64,000 nucleotides of DNA, from positions 1 through 64,000 of the forward strand of contig CAVPUC010000006.1 in assembly GCA_963708865.1 (NCBI GenBank), in the 5' to 3' direction. How positions within the stretch are numbered: position 1 is the stretch's first letter; each line of letters starts with the position of its first letter. Positions 16,270 through 24,975 of the stretch are shown piece by piece. This DNA is from DAIDKA01 sp963708865 (GTDB taxonomy: Bacteria > Pseudomonadota > Gammaproteobacteria > Steroidobacterales > Steroidobacteraceae). A model generated the notes under the pieces. The model did not search any database and was not told the origin of the DNA. It worked only from the letters and a program-made list of their open reading frames with translations. A program made the position numbers and the translations under genes.

Positions 16270-18326
16270 GACCCGCTGCCTTCGACCGCCGGAAGACGCG
16301 TCACGCGCGGAGCCTCGGAGCTCGCCAGTGTCGGCAGCCCACGCGCCGCGCGGATGGAAACCCGCAGCATGTCGGCGATCACCAGCCACACGATCACGGT
16401 GAAGAATATCGTCAGCCAGCCATCCAGCTGCTGATTGAAGATGAGCTTCGGGGTGACCGCAGCGCGCGCCGCCGGCAAGGCGCCGCTGGCGAGTTTGTTG
16501 GCCAGATCCGCCGCCCCGGAGAAGAAGCCCAGGGTCGGATCCGGGCTGGTGATCTTCTGCCACGCCGCGACCGTCGTCACGATGGCGAGCCAGGCGAGCG
16601 GGCCGCCCGTCACCCAGGAATACTTGAGCTTGCCGCTCTTGATGAGTATCCCGGTCGCCACACTGAGCGCGATGGCCGCGAGCATCTGATTGGAAATACC
16701 GAACAGCGGCCACAGAATATTGATGCCGCCATTCGGATCGATGACCCCGACATACAGGAAGTAACCCCAGCCCGCGACGATCAGCGCGCTCGACAGCAGC
16801 ACCGAGGGATACCAGGAGGTGCGCCCCAGCGGCTTGGCGAAGTGGCCGAGGAAATCCTGCAGCATGAAGCGCCCGACCCGGGTGCCCGCATCGATGGTCG
16901 TGAGGATGAAGACCGCCTCGAACATCAAGGCGAAGTGATACCACGCCGCCAGCAGTTTGTTGCCGAAGGTCGAGCTGAAAATGCTCGCCATGCCCACCGC
17001 GAGCGACGGCGCCCCACCGGTACGCGCGAACAGGGTGCGCTCGCCCATGCGGTGCGCCAGGTCCTGCATCTGCTCGGCGGTCACCGGAAAGCCCCAGCCG
17101 CTGATGGTCGCCACCGCGGTGTGCGGGTCCGCGCCGACGATGCCGGCGCCGGTGTTGATCGCGAAATATACGCCCGGATCCAGCAGCGTCGCCGCGATGA
17201 TCGCCATGATGGCGACGAAGGACTCAAGCGCCATGCTGCCATAGCCGACCAGACGCACGTCCGCCTCGCTGCCGATGAGCTTGGGCGTCGTGCCGCTGGA
17301 CACCAGGGCATGAAAGCCCGAGATCGCACCGCACGCGATGGTGATGAAGACGAAGGGAAAGACCTTGCCGGCGAAGATCGGCCCGTTCCCGGCAATGAAG
17401 CGGGTGAGCGCCGGCATCTTCAGCTCCGGATGGATGACGATGATCGAGACGGCGAGCAGCGCGATCACGCCGAGTTTCAGGAAGGTGGACAGATAGCCGC
17501 GTGGCGCGAGCAGCAGCCACACCGGAATGATGGCCGCAAGCCAGCCGTAGCCGATCACGAAGGCGGCGAGCTGCGGGCCGCTGTAGTCGAACATCCCGCG
17601 CAGCGCCGTGCTTTGATCGATCCAGCCGCCGCCGGCGACGCCCAGCAGCAGCAGCAGCATGCCGATGATGGAAGCCTCGAGCACCCGCCCGGGCCGCACG
17701 CTGCGCACGTAGACCCCGATGGCGAGCGCGATCGGAATGGTGGCGAAGACCGAGAAGGTCGCCCAGGGGCTGCCCTTCATCGCATTGACGACCACGAGTG
17801 CCAGCACCGCGATCAGAATGATCATGATCATGAGCGTGCCGACCAGCGCCGCGAAGCCCCCGAAGGGCCCGAGCTCATCGCGCGCCATCTGCCCGAGGCT
17901 GCGGCCGTCGCGGCGCGTGGACATGAACAGGATGGTCATGTCCTGGACGCACCCTCCCAGCACCGAGCCGAACAGGATCCACAGCGTTCCTGGCAGATAG
18001 CCGAACTGTGCGGCCAGGGTGGGACCCACCAGCGGCCCCGGCCCCGCGATGGCCGCGAAGTGATGTCCGAAGACGATCCAGCGATGCGTCGGCACGAAGT
18101 CGCGGCCGTCGTTGAGCCGCTCGGCGGGGGTGGCCCGGGTGGCATCCACGCTCAGGACCCGTGCGGCGATCCAGGCGGCGTAGAAGCGGTAGCCGATGAC
18201 GTAGACGCAGATGCCGGCCGTCACCAGCCACAGGGCGTTGATCGGCTCATTGCGGTGCATGGCGATGCCACCGATCGCAAAGGCACCGATGATCGCCAGC
18301 ACAATGCCGACTACTTTCTTGAGCAT
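16266..18326 (-). CDS. cstA: Carbon starvation protein A, peptide/pyruvate transporter
   Basis: A 686-residue membrane protein with about 16-18 predicted transmembrane segments. The CstA signature regions are seen in order: TPAERLNDGRDFVPTHRW, GHHFAAIAGPGPLVGP, GFHALVSSGTTPK and TRVGRFMLQD. E. coli CstA/BtsT homologues import pyruvate and peptides. Here uptake of pyruvate could be relevant because the protocatechuate pathway in this window ends in pyruvate, but that is speculative. Its ribosome binding region is predicted to be held in a G/C hairpin (see the leader feature). Operon: cstA-ybdD-petA. Confidence 0.92.
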   Translation of the reverse strand: MLKKVVGIVLAIIGAFAIGGIAMHRNEPINALWLVTAGICVYVIGYRFYAAWIAARVLSVDATRATPAERLNDGRDFVPTHRWIVFGHHFAAIAGPGPLVGPTLAAQFGYLPGTLWILFGSVLGGCVQDMTILFMSTRRDGRSLGQMARDELGPFGGFAALVGTLMIMIILIAVLALVVVNAMKGSPWATFSVFATIPIALAIGVYVRSVRPGRVLEASIIGMLLLLLGVAGGGWIDQSTALRGMFDYSGPQLAAFVIGYGWLAAIIPVWLLLAPRGYLSTFLKLGVIALLAVSIIVIHPELKMPALTRFIAGNGPIFAGKVFPFVFITIACGAISGFHALVSSGTTPKLIGSEADVRLVGYGSMALESFVAIMAIIAATLLDPGVYFAINTGAGIVGADPHTAVATISGWGFPVTAEQMQDLAHRMGERTLFARTGGAPSLAVGMASIFSSTFGNKLLAAWYHFALMFEAVFILTTIDAGTRVGRFMLQDFLGHFAKPLGRTSWYPSVLLSSALIVAGWGYFLYVGVIDPNGGINILWPLFGISNQMLAAIALSVATGILIKSGKLKYSWVTGGPLAWLAIVTTVAAWQKITSPDPTLGFFSGAADLANKLASGALPAARAAVTPKLIFNQQLDGWLTIFFTVIVWLVIADMLRVSIRAARGLPTLASSEAPRVTRLPAVEGSGS

Positions 18327-18332
18327 CTGAAG

Positions 18333-18358
18333 TCCCCCCCGAGATTCCCCGGGGGGGA
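18333..18358 (-). promoter_or_regulatory. cstA leader hairpin covering the ribosome binding site
   Basis: On the minus strand, TCCCCCCC pairs with GGGGGGGA around a 10-base loop (GGGGAATCTC). The right arm GGGGGGGA ends 6 bases before the cstA ATG and is the only plausible ribosome binding site, so the hairpin should hide it. GGA motifs in loop and arm are what CsrA proteins bind; CsrA is known to repress cstA in E. coli. The hairpin has no U-tract and is unlikely to be an ahcY-proximal terminator. Confidence 0.5.
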
Positions 18359-18375
18359 TTATGGGGCTTCCGGTC

Positions 18376-19797
18376 TCAGTAGCGGTAGTGATCCGCCTTA
18401 TAGGGACCCTTGACGGATACGCCGATATAGGCTGCCTGCTCCGCCGTAAGCTCGGTCAGCTGGGCGTTGAGGGTGGTCAGCTGCAGTCGCGCCACCTTCT
18501 CATCCAGATGCTTGGGGAGGGTGTAGACCCCGATCGGGTACTTCGCGGTATTGGCAAACAGCTCGATCTGCGCGATGGTCTGATTGGCGAACGAGGAGCT
18601 CATCACGTAGGAGGGATGCCCCGTGCCGCAACCCAGGTTCACGAGCCGGCCCTTGGCGAGCAGGATGATGCGCTTGCCGTCCGGGTAGATCACATGATCC
18701 ACCTGCGGCTTGATCTCCTCCCACTTGAGCTTCTCCAGCGCCGCCACATCGATTTCATTGTCGAAGTGACCGATGTTGCAGACGATGGCGTTGTTCTTCA
18801 TGCGCTGCATGTGCGCGCCAGTGATCACATGGAAATTGCCGGTGCAGGTGACGAAGATATCGGCCTTGTCACAGGCGTAGTCCATGGTCACCACGCGGTA
18901 GCCTTCCATGGCGGCCTGCAGCGCACAGATCGGGTCGATCTCGGTCACCCACACCTGCGCCGACAGCGCCCGCAGCGCCTGCGCCGAGCCCTTGCCCACA
19001 TCGCCGTAGCCGGCGACCAGGGCGACCTTGCCGGCCACCATCACGTCGGTGGCGCGCTTGATGCCATCCACCAGTGATTCGCGGCAACCATACAGATTGT
19101 CGAACTTGCTCTTGGTCACCGAATCGTTGACGTTGATGGCCGGGAACATCAGGCGCTGTTCCTTGTGCATCTGGTAGAGCCGATGCACGCCGGTGGTGGT
19201 CTCCTCGGTGACGCCGCGGATCTCCTTGGACATGCGCGAGTACCAGCCCGGGGAACTCGCCAGCTTCTTCTTGATGGCCGCGAACAGGAAAGTCTCCTCC
19301 TCGCTGCCGGGCTTGGAAATCAGCGACGCATCCTGCTCCGCGCGCACCCCCAGATGCATCAGCAGCGTGGCATCGCCGCCGTCATCGAGGATCATGTTCG
19401 GGCCCTTGCCGTCCGCGAATTCAAAGATGCGGTGGGTGTAGTCCCAATACTCCTCGAGCGTCTCACCCTTGGTGGCGAACACCGGCGTACCGGATGCGGC
19501 GATGGCCGCCGCGGCATGATCCTGGGTCGAGAAGATATTGCAGGAAGCCCACCGCACATCGGCACCCAGGGCCTTCAAGGTCTCGATCAGCACCGCGGTC
19601 TGGATGGTCATGTGCAGGGAGCCGGTGACGCGCGCGCCCTTGAGCGGCTGGCTCGCCGCGTACTCCTTGCGGATGGCCATCAGCGCGGGCATTTCCACCT
19701 CCGCAATGGCGATCTCGCGCCGGCCCCAGCCGGCGAGGTTCATGTCAGCAACTTTGAAGTCGGAAAAGCCCGCAGCGGGCTTGAGTGTGGCGTTCAT
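18376..19797 (-). CDS. ahcY: S-adenosylhomocysteine hydrolase
   Basis: A 473-residue enzyme that reversibly splits S-adenosylhomocysteine into adenosine and homocysteine. Diagnostic segments: STQDHAAAAIAASGTPVFA, the NAD-binding GYGDVGKGSAQALRA, CNIGHFDNEIDV and NLGCGTGHPSYVMSSSF, ending in the conserved KADHYRY. The start at 19797 follows a GGAG ribosome binding site. An SAH riboswitch lies in the leader. It is the last gene of the fdhD-metF-adoK-metK-ahcY run and removes the methylation product made by SAM-dependent enzymes. Confidence 0.96.
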   Translation of the reverse strand: MNATLKPAAGFSDFKVADMNLAGWGRREIAIAEVEMPALMAIRKEYAASQPLKGARVTGSLHMTIQTAVLIETLKALGADVRWASCNIFSTQDHAAAAIAASGTPVFATKGETLEEYWDYTHRIFEFADGKGPNMILDDGGDATLLMHLGVRAEQDASLISKPGSEEETFLFAAIKKKLASSPGWYSRMSKEIRGVTEETTTGVHRLYQMHKEQRLMFPAINVNDSVTKSKFDNLYGCRESLVDGIKRATDVMVAGKVALVAGYGDVGKGSAQALRALSAQVWVTEIDPICALQAAMEGYRVVTMDYACDKADIFVTCTGNFHVITGAHMQRMKNNAIVCNIGHFDNEIDVAALEKLKWEEIKPQVDHVIYPDGKRIILLAKGRLVNLGCGTGHPSYVMSSSFANQTIAQIELFANTAKYPIGVYTLPKHLDEKVARLQLTTLNAQLTELTAEQAAYIGVSVKGPYKADHYRY

Positions 19798-19839
19798 GTT
19801 CAATGCTCCAGTTGAAGTACGAGCGCCGTGTAACACTTA

Positions 19840-19925
19840 GCGTCCGGCTTCCTGAGCCTGGCAGGCGCGGCCGCAAGGTCCAACCTCGCGGATGCCTGTC
19901 GCAGCGCTCCTCAGGCGCCGGACGC
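19840..19925 (-). promoter_or_regulatory. S-adenosylhomocysteine riboswitch
   Basis: On the minus strand the conserved AGGAGCGCTGCGAC (19898-19911) and CAGGCTCAGG (19851-19860) cores of the SAH riboswitch are both present. They are enclosed by a closing stem, GCGTCCGGC...CTGAG pairing with CTCAGG...GCCGGACGC at the ends. The element sits about 43 bases before ahcY, the usual target, where SAH binding raises ahcY expression. A variable arm between the cores is GC-rich. Confidence 0.9.
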
Positions 19926-19946
19926 TGCCGCACGAAACGTGCGGCA
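19924..19946 (-). other. Perfect hairpin after metK
   Basis: CTGCCGCACG and its complement CGTGCGGCAG form a 10-bp stem with a 3-base loop, 8 bases beyond the metK stop on the minus strand and touching the start of the SAH riboswitch. There is no U-run on the minus strand, so it is more likely a processing or partial termination hairpin than a full terminator. Confidence 0.55.
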
Positions 19947-19953
19947 GAATTTC

Positions 19954-21129
19954 CTAGGCCGCGCGGGCCTTGCCTTTCACTTCGGCGGCCAGCAGGTCCG
20001 CCTTGTCGGTGCGTTCCCAGGTGAACTCCTTCTCGGTGCGGCCGAAGTGGCCGTACGAGGCGGTCATCTGGTAGATCGGGCGCACCAGGTCGAGCATCTC
20101 CCGCAGCCCATAGGGCGTGAGATCGAAGTGCTTGCGCACCAGCGCCGTCAGCGCCTCGCGCGAGAGCTTACCGGTGCCGAACGTCTCGATCATGATGGAG
20201 GTGGGCTCCGCCACGCCGATGGCGTAGGAGACCTGCACTTCGCAGCGGTCCGCGAGGCCCGCCGCGACAATGTTCTTGGCCACGTAGCGCGCCGCGTAGG
20301 CCGCCGAACGATCGACCTTGGAGGGATCCTTGCCGGAGAACGCACCGCCGCCATGACGGGCAAAGCCGCCGTAGGTATCGACGATGATCTTGCGCCCCGT
20401 CAGGCCGCAGTCACCCACGGGTCCGCCGACCACGAAGCGCCCGGTCGGATTGATGTGGAACTTGGTGCGCTTGTCGATCCAGTTCTTCGGTAGCACGGGA
20501 ATCAGGATCTCCTCCATGACCGCCTCACGCAGGGCGCGAGTGGAGATATCTTCGCTGTGCTGGGTCGACAGCACCACCGCCTCGATGCCCACCGGCTGGT
20601 CATTCTCGTAACGCAGGGTGACCTGGCTCTTGGCATCCGGACGCAACCAGGTGAGTTTGCCTTTCTTGCGCACCTCGGCCTGACGCTTCACCAGCCGGTG
20701 AGCCAGGGTAATGGCGGCCGGCATCAGCACGTCGGTTTCATTGGTGGCATAGCCGAACATCAGGCCCTGATCGCCGGCGCCCTGCTTGCGCTCATCCTTG
20801 CGATCCACGCCCTGGGCGATGTCCGGGGACTGCTTGCCGATGACATTGAGCACCCCGCAGCTGGCACCATCGAAGCCCATCTCCGAGGAGTTGTAGCCGA
20901 TGTCCAGCACGGTCTTGCGCACCAGGGCTTCCACGTCGACCCAAGCGGAGGTGGTCACCTCGCCCGCCACGATGACCACGCCGGTCTTGATCAGGGTTTC
21001 GCAGGCCACCCGGCCGCGCTTGTCCTGCGTCAGGATGGCATCGAGTACCGCATCGCTGATCTGGTCGGCAACCTTGTCCGGGTGCCCTTCCGACACCGAC
21101 TCCGAGGTGAATACGTAGTTATTGGCCAT
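19954..21129 (-). CDS. metK: S-adenosylmethionine synthetase
   Basis: A 391-residue enzyme making SAM from methionine and ATP. Diagnostic segments: SEGHPDKVADQISDAVLDAIL, the ATP-binding GAGDQGLMFGYATNET and GGGAFSGKDPSKVDRSAAY. Length and ends are normal. A short spacer of 51 bases separates it from the adenosine kinase gene and contains AT-rich sequence with TATTAT on the minus strand, possibly an internal promoter. The downstream spacer has a hairpin and the ahcY riboswitch, so metK and ahcY may be transcribed together with ahcY separately tuned by SAH. Confidence 0.96.
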   Translation of the reverse strand: MANNYVFTSESVSEGHPDKVADQISDAVLDAILTQDKRGRVACETLIKTGVVIVAGEVTTSAWVDVEALVRKTVLDIGYNSSEMGFDGASCGVLNVIGKQSPDIAQGVDRKDERKQGAGDQGLMFGYATNETDVLMPAAITLAHRLVKRQAEVRKKGKLTWLRPDAKSQVTLRYENDQPVGIEAVVLSTQHSEDISTRALREAVMEEILIPVLPKNWIDKRTKFHINPTGRFVVGGPVGDCGLTGRKIIVDTYGGFARHGGGAFSGKDPSKVDRSAAYAARYVAKNIVAAGLADRCEVQVSYAIGVAEPTSIMIETFGTGKLSREALTALVRKHFDLTPYGLREMLDLVRPIYQMTASYGHFGRTEKEFTWERTDKADLLAAEVKGKARAA

Positions 21130-21180
21130 GGATGGGCTGCAGGTCCTGGTTGGGTAAAAACATATAATACAACAGCCGCC

Positions 21181-22131
21181 TCAGCGCGGCAGGTCCGCAC
21201 CGAAGGCGAGCCGGTAGCGCACCGCGAACTCCTCCATGGCAAAGCGGTGGTTCTGGGTGCCGCGGGTGGCGACCTTGAGCGCCCCGAGGAGCGAGGCGAT
21301 GCGCCCGGTCACGGGCCAGTCGAGGCCGCGCAGCAGGCCGTGGATGAGCCCGGCCCGATAGGCGTCGCCGCACCCGGTGGGGTCGACCACGGCTTCCGGA
21401 TTGGCCGCCGGGATGACGATTTCCCCCTGCGGGGTGTAGATGGTCGAGCCGGCGGCGCCCCGGGTCACGATCAGCGCCTGCACATGCCGGACTACCTCTG
21501 CCGCGGGCCAGCCGGTGCGTTGCTGCACCATCTGCCACTCGTAGTCATTGACGGTCACCCACGTCGCCTGCCCGATCATGTCGCGCAGTTCATCCCCATT
21601 GAACATGGGCAGTCCCTGACCCGGATCGAAGATGAAGGGAATGCCGGCGGCGGCAAACCCGCCACAATGCTCCAACATGCCATCGCGGCCGTCGGGGGAG
21701 ACGATGCCGAGCGTAATGCCGGCGTGCCCCGGAATGGCATTCAGATGCGACATCTGCATGGCCCCCGGATGGAAGGCGGTGATCTGGTTGTCGTCCTGAT
21801 CGGTGGTGATGAAGGCCTGCGCGGTGTGCTCGGTGTCGATCACCCGCACATAATCCTGCGGCACGTCGGTCTCGCGCATCCACTGCGCATAGGGGGCGAA
21901 GTCCCGCCCCACCGTGGCCATGGGATAGCCGGCATCGCCGAGCAGCCGCAGGTTGTAGGCGATGTTGCCGGCGCAGCCGCCAAACTCGCGCCGCAGCTGC
22001 GGCACGAGAAAGGAGACGTTCAGCATATGAATCTTGTCCGGCAGGATGTGATCCTTGAACCGGCCGCCGAAGACCATGATGCTGTCGTAGGCGATCGATC
22101 CGCAGATCAACGCCTTGCCGGCGCCGCCCAT
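21181..22131 (-). CDS. PfkB-family kinase, probable adenosine kinase
   Basis: A 316-residue ribokinase-family enzyme. The N-terminal glycine pair is in GGCAGNIAYNLRLLGD and the catalytic signature is DPTGCGDAYRAGLIHG, with the base Asp. The sequence pattern (ALICGSIAYDSIMVF start, EHTAQAFITTDQDDNQI) matches bacterial adenosine kinase-like proteins. Position between metF and metK/ahcY supports adenosine as substrate: it would remove the adenosine made by AhcY and pull that reaction forward. Its ATG overlaps the metF stop by one base (TGATG). Another nucleoside or sugar substrate is possible. Confidence 0.82.
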   Translation of the reverse strand: MGGAGKALICGSIAYDSIMVFGGRFKDHILPDKIHMLNVSFLVPQLRREFGGCAGNIAYNLRLLGDAGYPMATVGRDFAPYAQWMRETDVPQDYVRVIDTEHTAQAFITTDQDDNQITAFHPGAMQMSHLNAIPGHAGITLGIVSPDGRDGMLEHCGGFAAAGIPFIFDPGQGLPMFNGDELRDMIGQATWVTVNDYEWQMVQQRTGWPAAEVVRHVQALIVTRGAAGSTIYTPQGEIVIPAANPEAVVDPTGCGDAYRAGLIHGLLRGLDWPVTGRIASLLGALKVATRGTQNHRFAMEEFAVRYRLAFGADLPR

Positions 22132-23051
22132 CAGCTGTTCACCGTGAACTTCTCGCCACTCTCATCCATGGTGAACGTGCCATCGATGACGTGACGCAGC
22201 CACTGCGCCGTCTCCATCACGCCGCCGAAGGCGTAGTAATGCGGCTGCACCAGACGGCTGGGCGGGGCGCCGGCGCCGTTGGCCACCACGGCCAGCAGCA
22301 TTTCATCCGGCGCCATGGCCATGCCGGTGGCGAGCTTGGTCATGTTGCCCATGTTCTTCCACAGCGAACCGAGCGAGGCGCCGATGCCGCACATGGCGGC
22401 GAATTTCAGCAGCTTGGCGAGCGGGGTGGGACCGGCGATACCGATGTGCACCGGCAGGTTGATGCCATTGGCCTGCAGCTGCCGGTCCCACTCGGCGACG
22501 GCCGCCGGGTTGAAGCTGAACTGGGTGGCGATGTGCACCTTCACGCCCGTGCGCTGCGCGTAGGCCTGCTTGTAGGCCAGCGCCTTCCACAAAGTCTCAT
22601 TGTCGACCGCCGGGTGACCTTCCGGATGGCCGGCCACGCCAACGTGGGTGATGCCCGCATCGGTGATGGCCCCGGTATCCAAAAGCTCCAGCGTGCTGGT
22701 GAACGGGCCCGCCGGGGGCGCCAGGTCTCCGGCGACCAGCAGCACCTGCTCGATGCCGGCGTCGCGCGCGCGCTTGAGACCCTCGCGCAGCACCTCCTCG
22801 CTGGGAATGCGGCGCGCCACGCAATGCGGGGAGGCGCGAAAGCCCAATGACTGCACCTTGGCGGCCACCCGGATCACGTCAAACATCTGCGCCTTGGGCG
22901 TATGCGCGACGTAGATCGTGGTACCGGCGGGCAATACCCCGACCAGCGACTCCAGCTTGGGCTCATCGTGAGGCGAGATTTCCGTCGAGGTATGGCGCGC
23001 GAACTGTATGGCGCGCTGCTTCAGCTGGTCCAGGTCAATGGCTGCGGTCAT
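22131..23051 (-). CDS. Methylenetetrahydrofolate reductase-family protein
   Basis: A 306-residue TIM-barrel protein of the MetF family. Typical features are the Asp/Glu-rich N-terminal region with TSTEISPHDEPKLESL, the VLLVAGDLAPP loop, VGVAGHPEGHP and HIATQFSFNP with the substrate-binding Gln-Phe-Phe-type segment. It interconverts 5-methyl- and 5,10-methylene-tetrahydrofolate in characterised relatives. Homologues accompany tetrahydrofolate-dependent O-demethylases in sphingomonads, where they help recycle methyl-tetrahydrofolate. The start at 23051 is chosen because it follows GAGGGG. It lies 26 bases after fdhD and overlaps the adenosine kinase gene, so all are one operon. Confidence 0.83.
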   Translation of the reverse strand: MTAAIDLDQLKQRAIQFARHTSTEISPHDEPKLESLVGVLPAGTTIYVAHTPKAQMFDVIRVAAKVQSLGFRASPHCVARRIPSEEVLREGLKRARDAGIEQVLLVAGDLAPPAGPFTSTLELLDTGAITDAGITHVGVAGHPEGHPAVDNETLWKALAYKQAYAQRTGVKVHIATQFSFNPAAVAEWDRQLQANGINLPVHIGIAGPTPLAKLLKFAAMCGIGASLGSLWKNMGNMTKLATGMAMAPDEMLLAVVANGAGAPPSRLVQPHYYAFGGVMETAQWLRHVIDGTFTMDESGEKFTVNS

Positions 23052-23077
23052 GTCGAAAGGCCCCTCTTCCAAAAAAA

Positions 23078-23924
23078 CTATTCCACCAGGCGATGCCCGT
23101 TGGCGTACACCACATGCTGCTCACGGCGCGCAAAGGCCACGAGCGTCAGGCCGCAGCGCTGCGCATGCCGGATGGCGAACGAGGTCGGCGCCGACAGCGC
23201 CGCCAGGAACGTCACGCCCATGGCGGCAGCCTTCTGCACCATCTCATAACTCGCCCGACTCGTGACCAGCACGAATCCGGCTTCCAAATCCGCACCTGCG
23301 GCGACCAATGCCCCGAGCGTCTTGTCGAGCGCGTTGTGGCGACCGACATCCTCGCGCAACTCGACAATGCCGCTGCCCGGTACCACCCAGGCGGCCGCGT
23401 GGACGCTGCCGGTCTTCGCATTCAGCAGCTGGCGCGGCGGCAGATCCGCGATCGCCGCATGCAGCTGCGCGATGCTCACTTGCGGACCCTGCCCCACTTG
23501 CGCCTGACCCCGCACCGCCTGCTCCAGGGTTTCCGTTCCGCACAGGCCGCAACCGGTGCGGCCGGTCAAGTTGCGGCGCCGCCGCAGCAACTCGGGAAAA
23601 CGTTCCCAGGCAATGGCAATGCGCACCTCCGCCGACTCAGGCGCCGTACGCACCTCGATACCGCGGATCTCCTCCGCCGTATCCACCAGCTCTTCGCTCA
23701 GCGAAAACCCGCGCGCGAGATCCTCCAGATCGCTGCGGTGTCGCCAGCATGACCACATGCGGCTCGCCGTTGTACAGGAGCGCCACCGGCACCTCCTCGG
23801 CCACCCGATCGGTGGTGTGGACGCTGCTGCCCCGCACCCAACGGTCCACGGCGACTTCAATGCCCGTCTCCACCGGTGCCACGGCCGCGGTGATGGCCCC
23901 CATTGTTTCAGTGGAACGTGGCAT
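23078..23924 (-). CDS. fdhD: Formate dehydrogenase accessory sulfurtransferase FdhD, frameshifted
   Basis: About 281 residues when corrected. FdhD passes sulfur from IscS to the molybdenum cofactor of formate dehydrogenase. Seen: ALLYNGEPHVVMLATP, then DLEDLARGFSLSEEL, the catalytic CGLCGTE cysteine loop, VHAAAW, VGRHNALDKTLGAL and the C-terminal SFAIRHAQRCGLTLVAFAR. The first two lie in different frames; dropping one base near 23731-23733 joins them as TPQDLEDLARGF. It is the first gene of the methyl-cycle operon and links it to formate oxidation. No formate dehydrogenase gene is in the window. Confidence 0.9.
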
Positions 23925-23989
23925 GCGCGCCCATTGTCGCACGGTGCGGCACGTTAAAGGCTGCGGCCGGCATCTGGGCAATCACTTTT

Positions 23990-24013
23990 GCGAATGGGCA
24001 CTATTCGCGCCCA
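23990..24013. promoter_or_regulatory. Nested inverted repeats between fdhD and the LysR gene
   Basis: GCGAAT and ATTCGC form a 6-bp inverted repeat with a 7-base spacer (23990-24008), overlapped by TGGGC...GCCCA (23995-24013). An AT-rich AATATAGG follows, near a possible -10 for the LysR gene. Position in the divergent spacer suggests a LysR autoregulatory site, though the classical T-N11-A pattern is not clear. Confidence 0.4.
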
Positions 24014-24046
24014 ATATAGGGCGCCTGGCCAGGACGCAACGACGAC

Positions 24047-24975
24047 ATGCAGCTGAATCGCTTTGACCTGAATCTGCTGATTGCGCTCGACGCCCTGCTT
24101 CACGAGAGAAATGTGACCCGCGCGGCGGAGCGGGTATTTCTGTCGCAGCCGGCCATGAGCGCCTCCCTGCAGAAACTGCGGGATTACTTCCAGGATGCGC
24201 TCTTGGTGCGGGTCGGGCGGGACATGGAACTGACGCCCCGGGCCCGCTCCTGGTGCAGCCGGTGCGCGAGGCGCTGCTCAAAGTCCAGGCCACCCTGGGC
24301 ACGCAGGCGACCTTCGACCCGGCCACCGTGCGCCGAACCTTTACCGTGATCGCCACCGATGAGGCCATCCCGGAACTGGTCCCCCGGGTCCTGGGACGCC
24401 TGGCGCGCGAGGCGCCGCAGATCCAATGCCACATCGAGCAGGTCTCCCAGACCAGCCTCACCCGCCTGAGCTATGGCGATGCGGACCTGTGCCTGTCGCT
24501 GAACATCACCCGGGTGTATGGACTGGGCGAGTTCCCCGAAACCCTGAAGTTCACTGAGCTGCGCTCGGTCCGCTGGGTATGCGTTATGTCACAGGACCAG
24601 GCGATTGCCGGGGATACCATGACGCTCGCCGACTATCAGGCCCTTCCGCATATCTTCGCGCGCCCCAACGGGCACACCGCGCCGGTGGAGGAGCTGGTGC
24701 GACGCATGATCGGCATGGATCTGAACGTCCGGGCGACCACCCAGAGTCTGCTGGAAATGCTGTTCATGCTGCCCGGCTCACCCTTTGCGGCCACGGTTCC
24801 GGAGCGGGTGGCGCGGCTGGTGATGCCGCTGGTGCCGCTGAAGATCTTCACCCTGCCCTTCGACGCGCTCGATGGGCATGAGATCCTGCTCTGGCACCAC
24901 CGCAACGAGGCGGACCCCGGCCACAGCTGGCTGCGTTCGCTGTTCATCGACGTGGCGCGGGATCTGCAGACCTAG
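24047..24975 (+). CDS. LysR-family transcriptional regulator, frameshifted
   Basis: A LysR-type regulator of about 309 residues. The N-terminal winged helix (FDLNLLIALDALLHERNVTRAAERVFLSQPAMS) is complete and closest in style to the NodD/LinR/PcpR branch, whose N-termini begin RFDLNLL. The C-terminal effector-binding domain runs from RRTFTVIATDEA to the end. A base seems to be missing near 24250: adding one C in CGCTCC restores ARSLVQPVREALLKVQ. It is divergent from fdhD and convergent with core metE, overlapping that gene by four bases, and could regulate either. Aromatic acids are plausible effectors, but this is inferred from context only. Confidence 0.85.

Noticed and set aside
16842..18413. 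A 523-codon open frame antisense to cstA
   Set aside because: Its codons mirror cstA, its product is His/Asp/Arg-rich low complexity and it has no start signal or family; it is a GC-rich shadow.
20557..22194. A 545-codon plus-strand frame over metK and the adenosine kinase
   Set aside because: Both minus-strand genes are strongly supported; the frame is a shadow.
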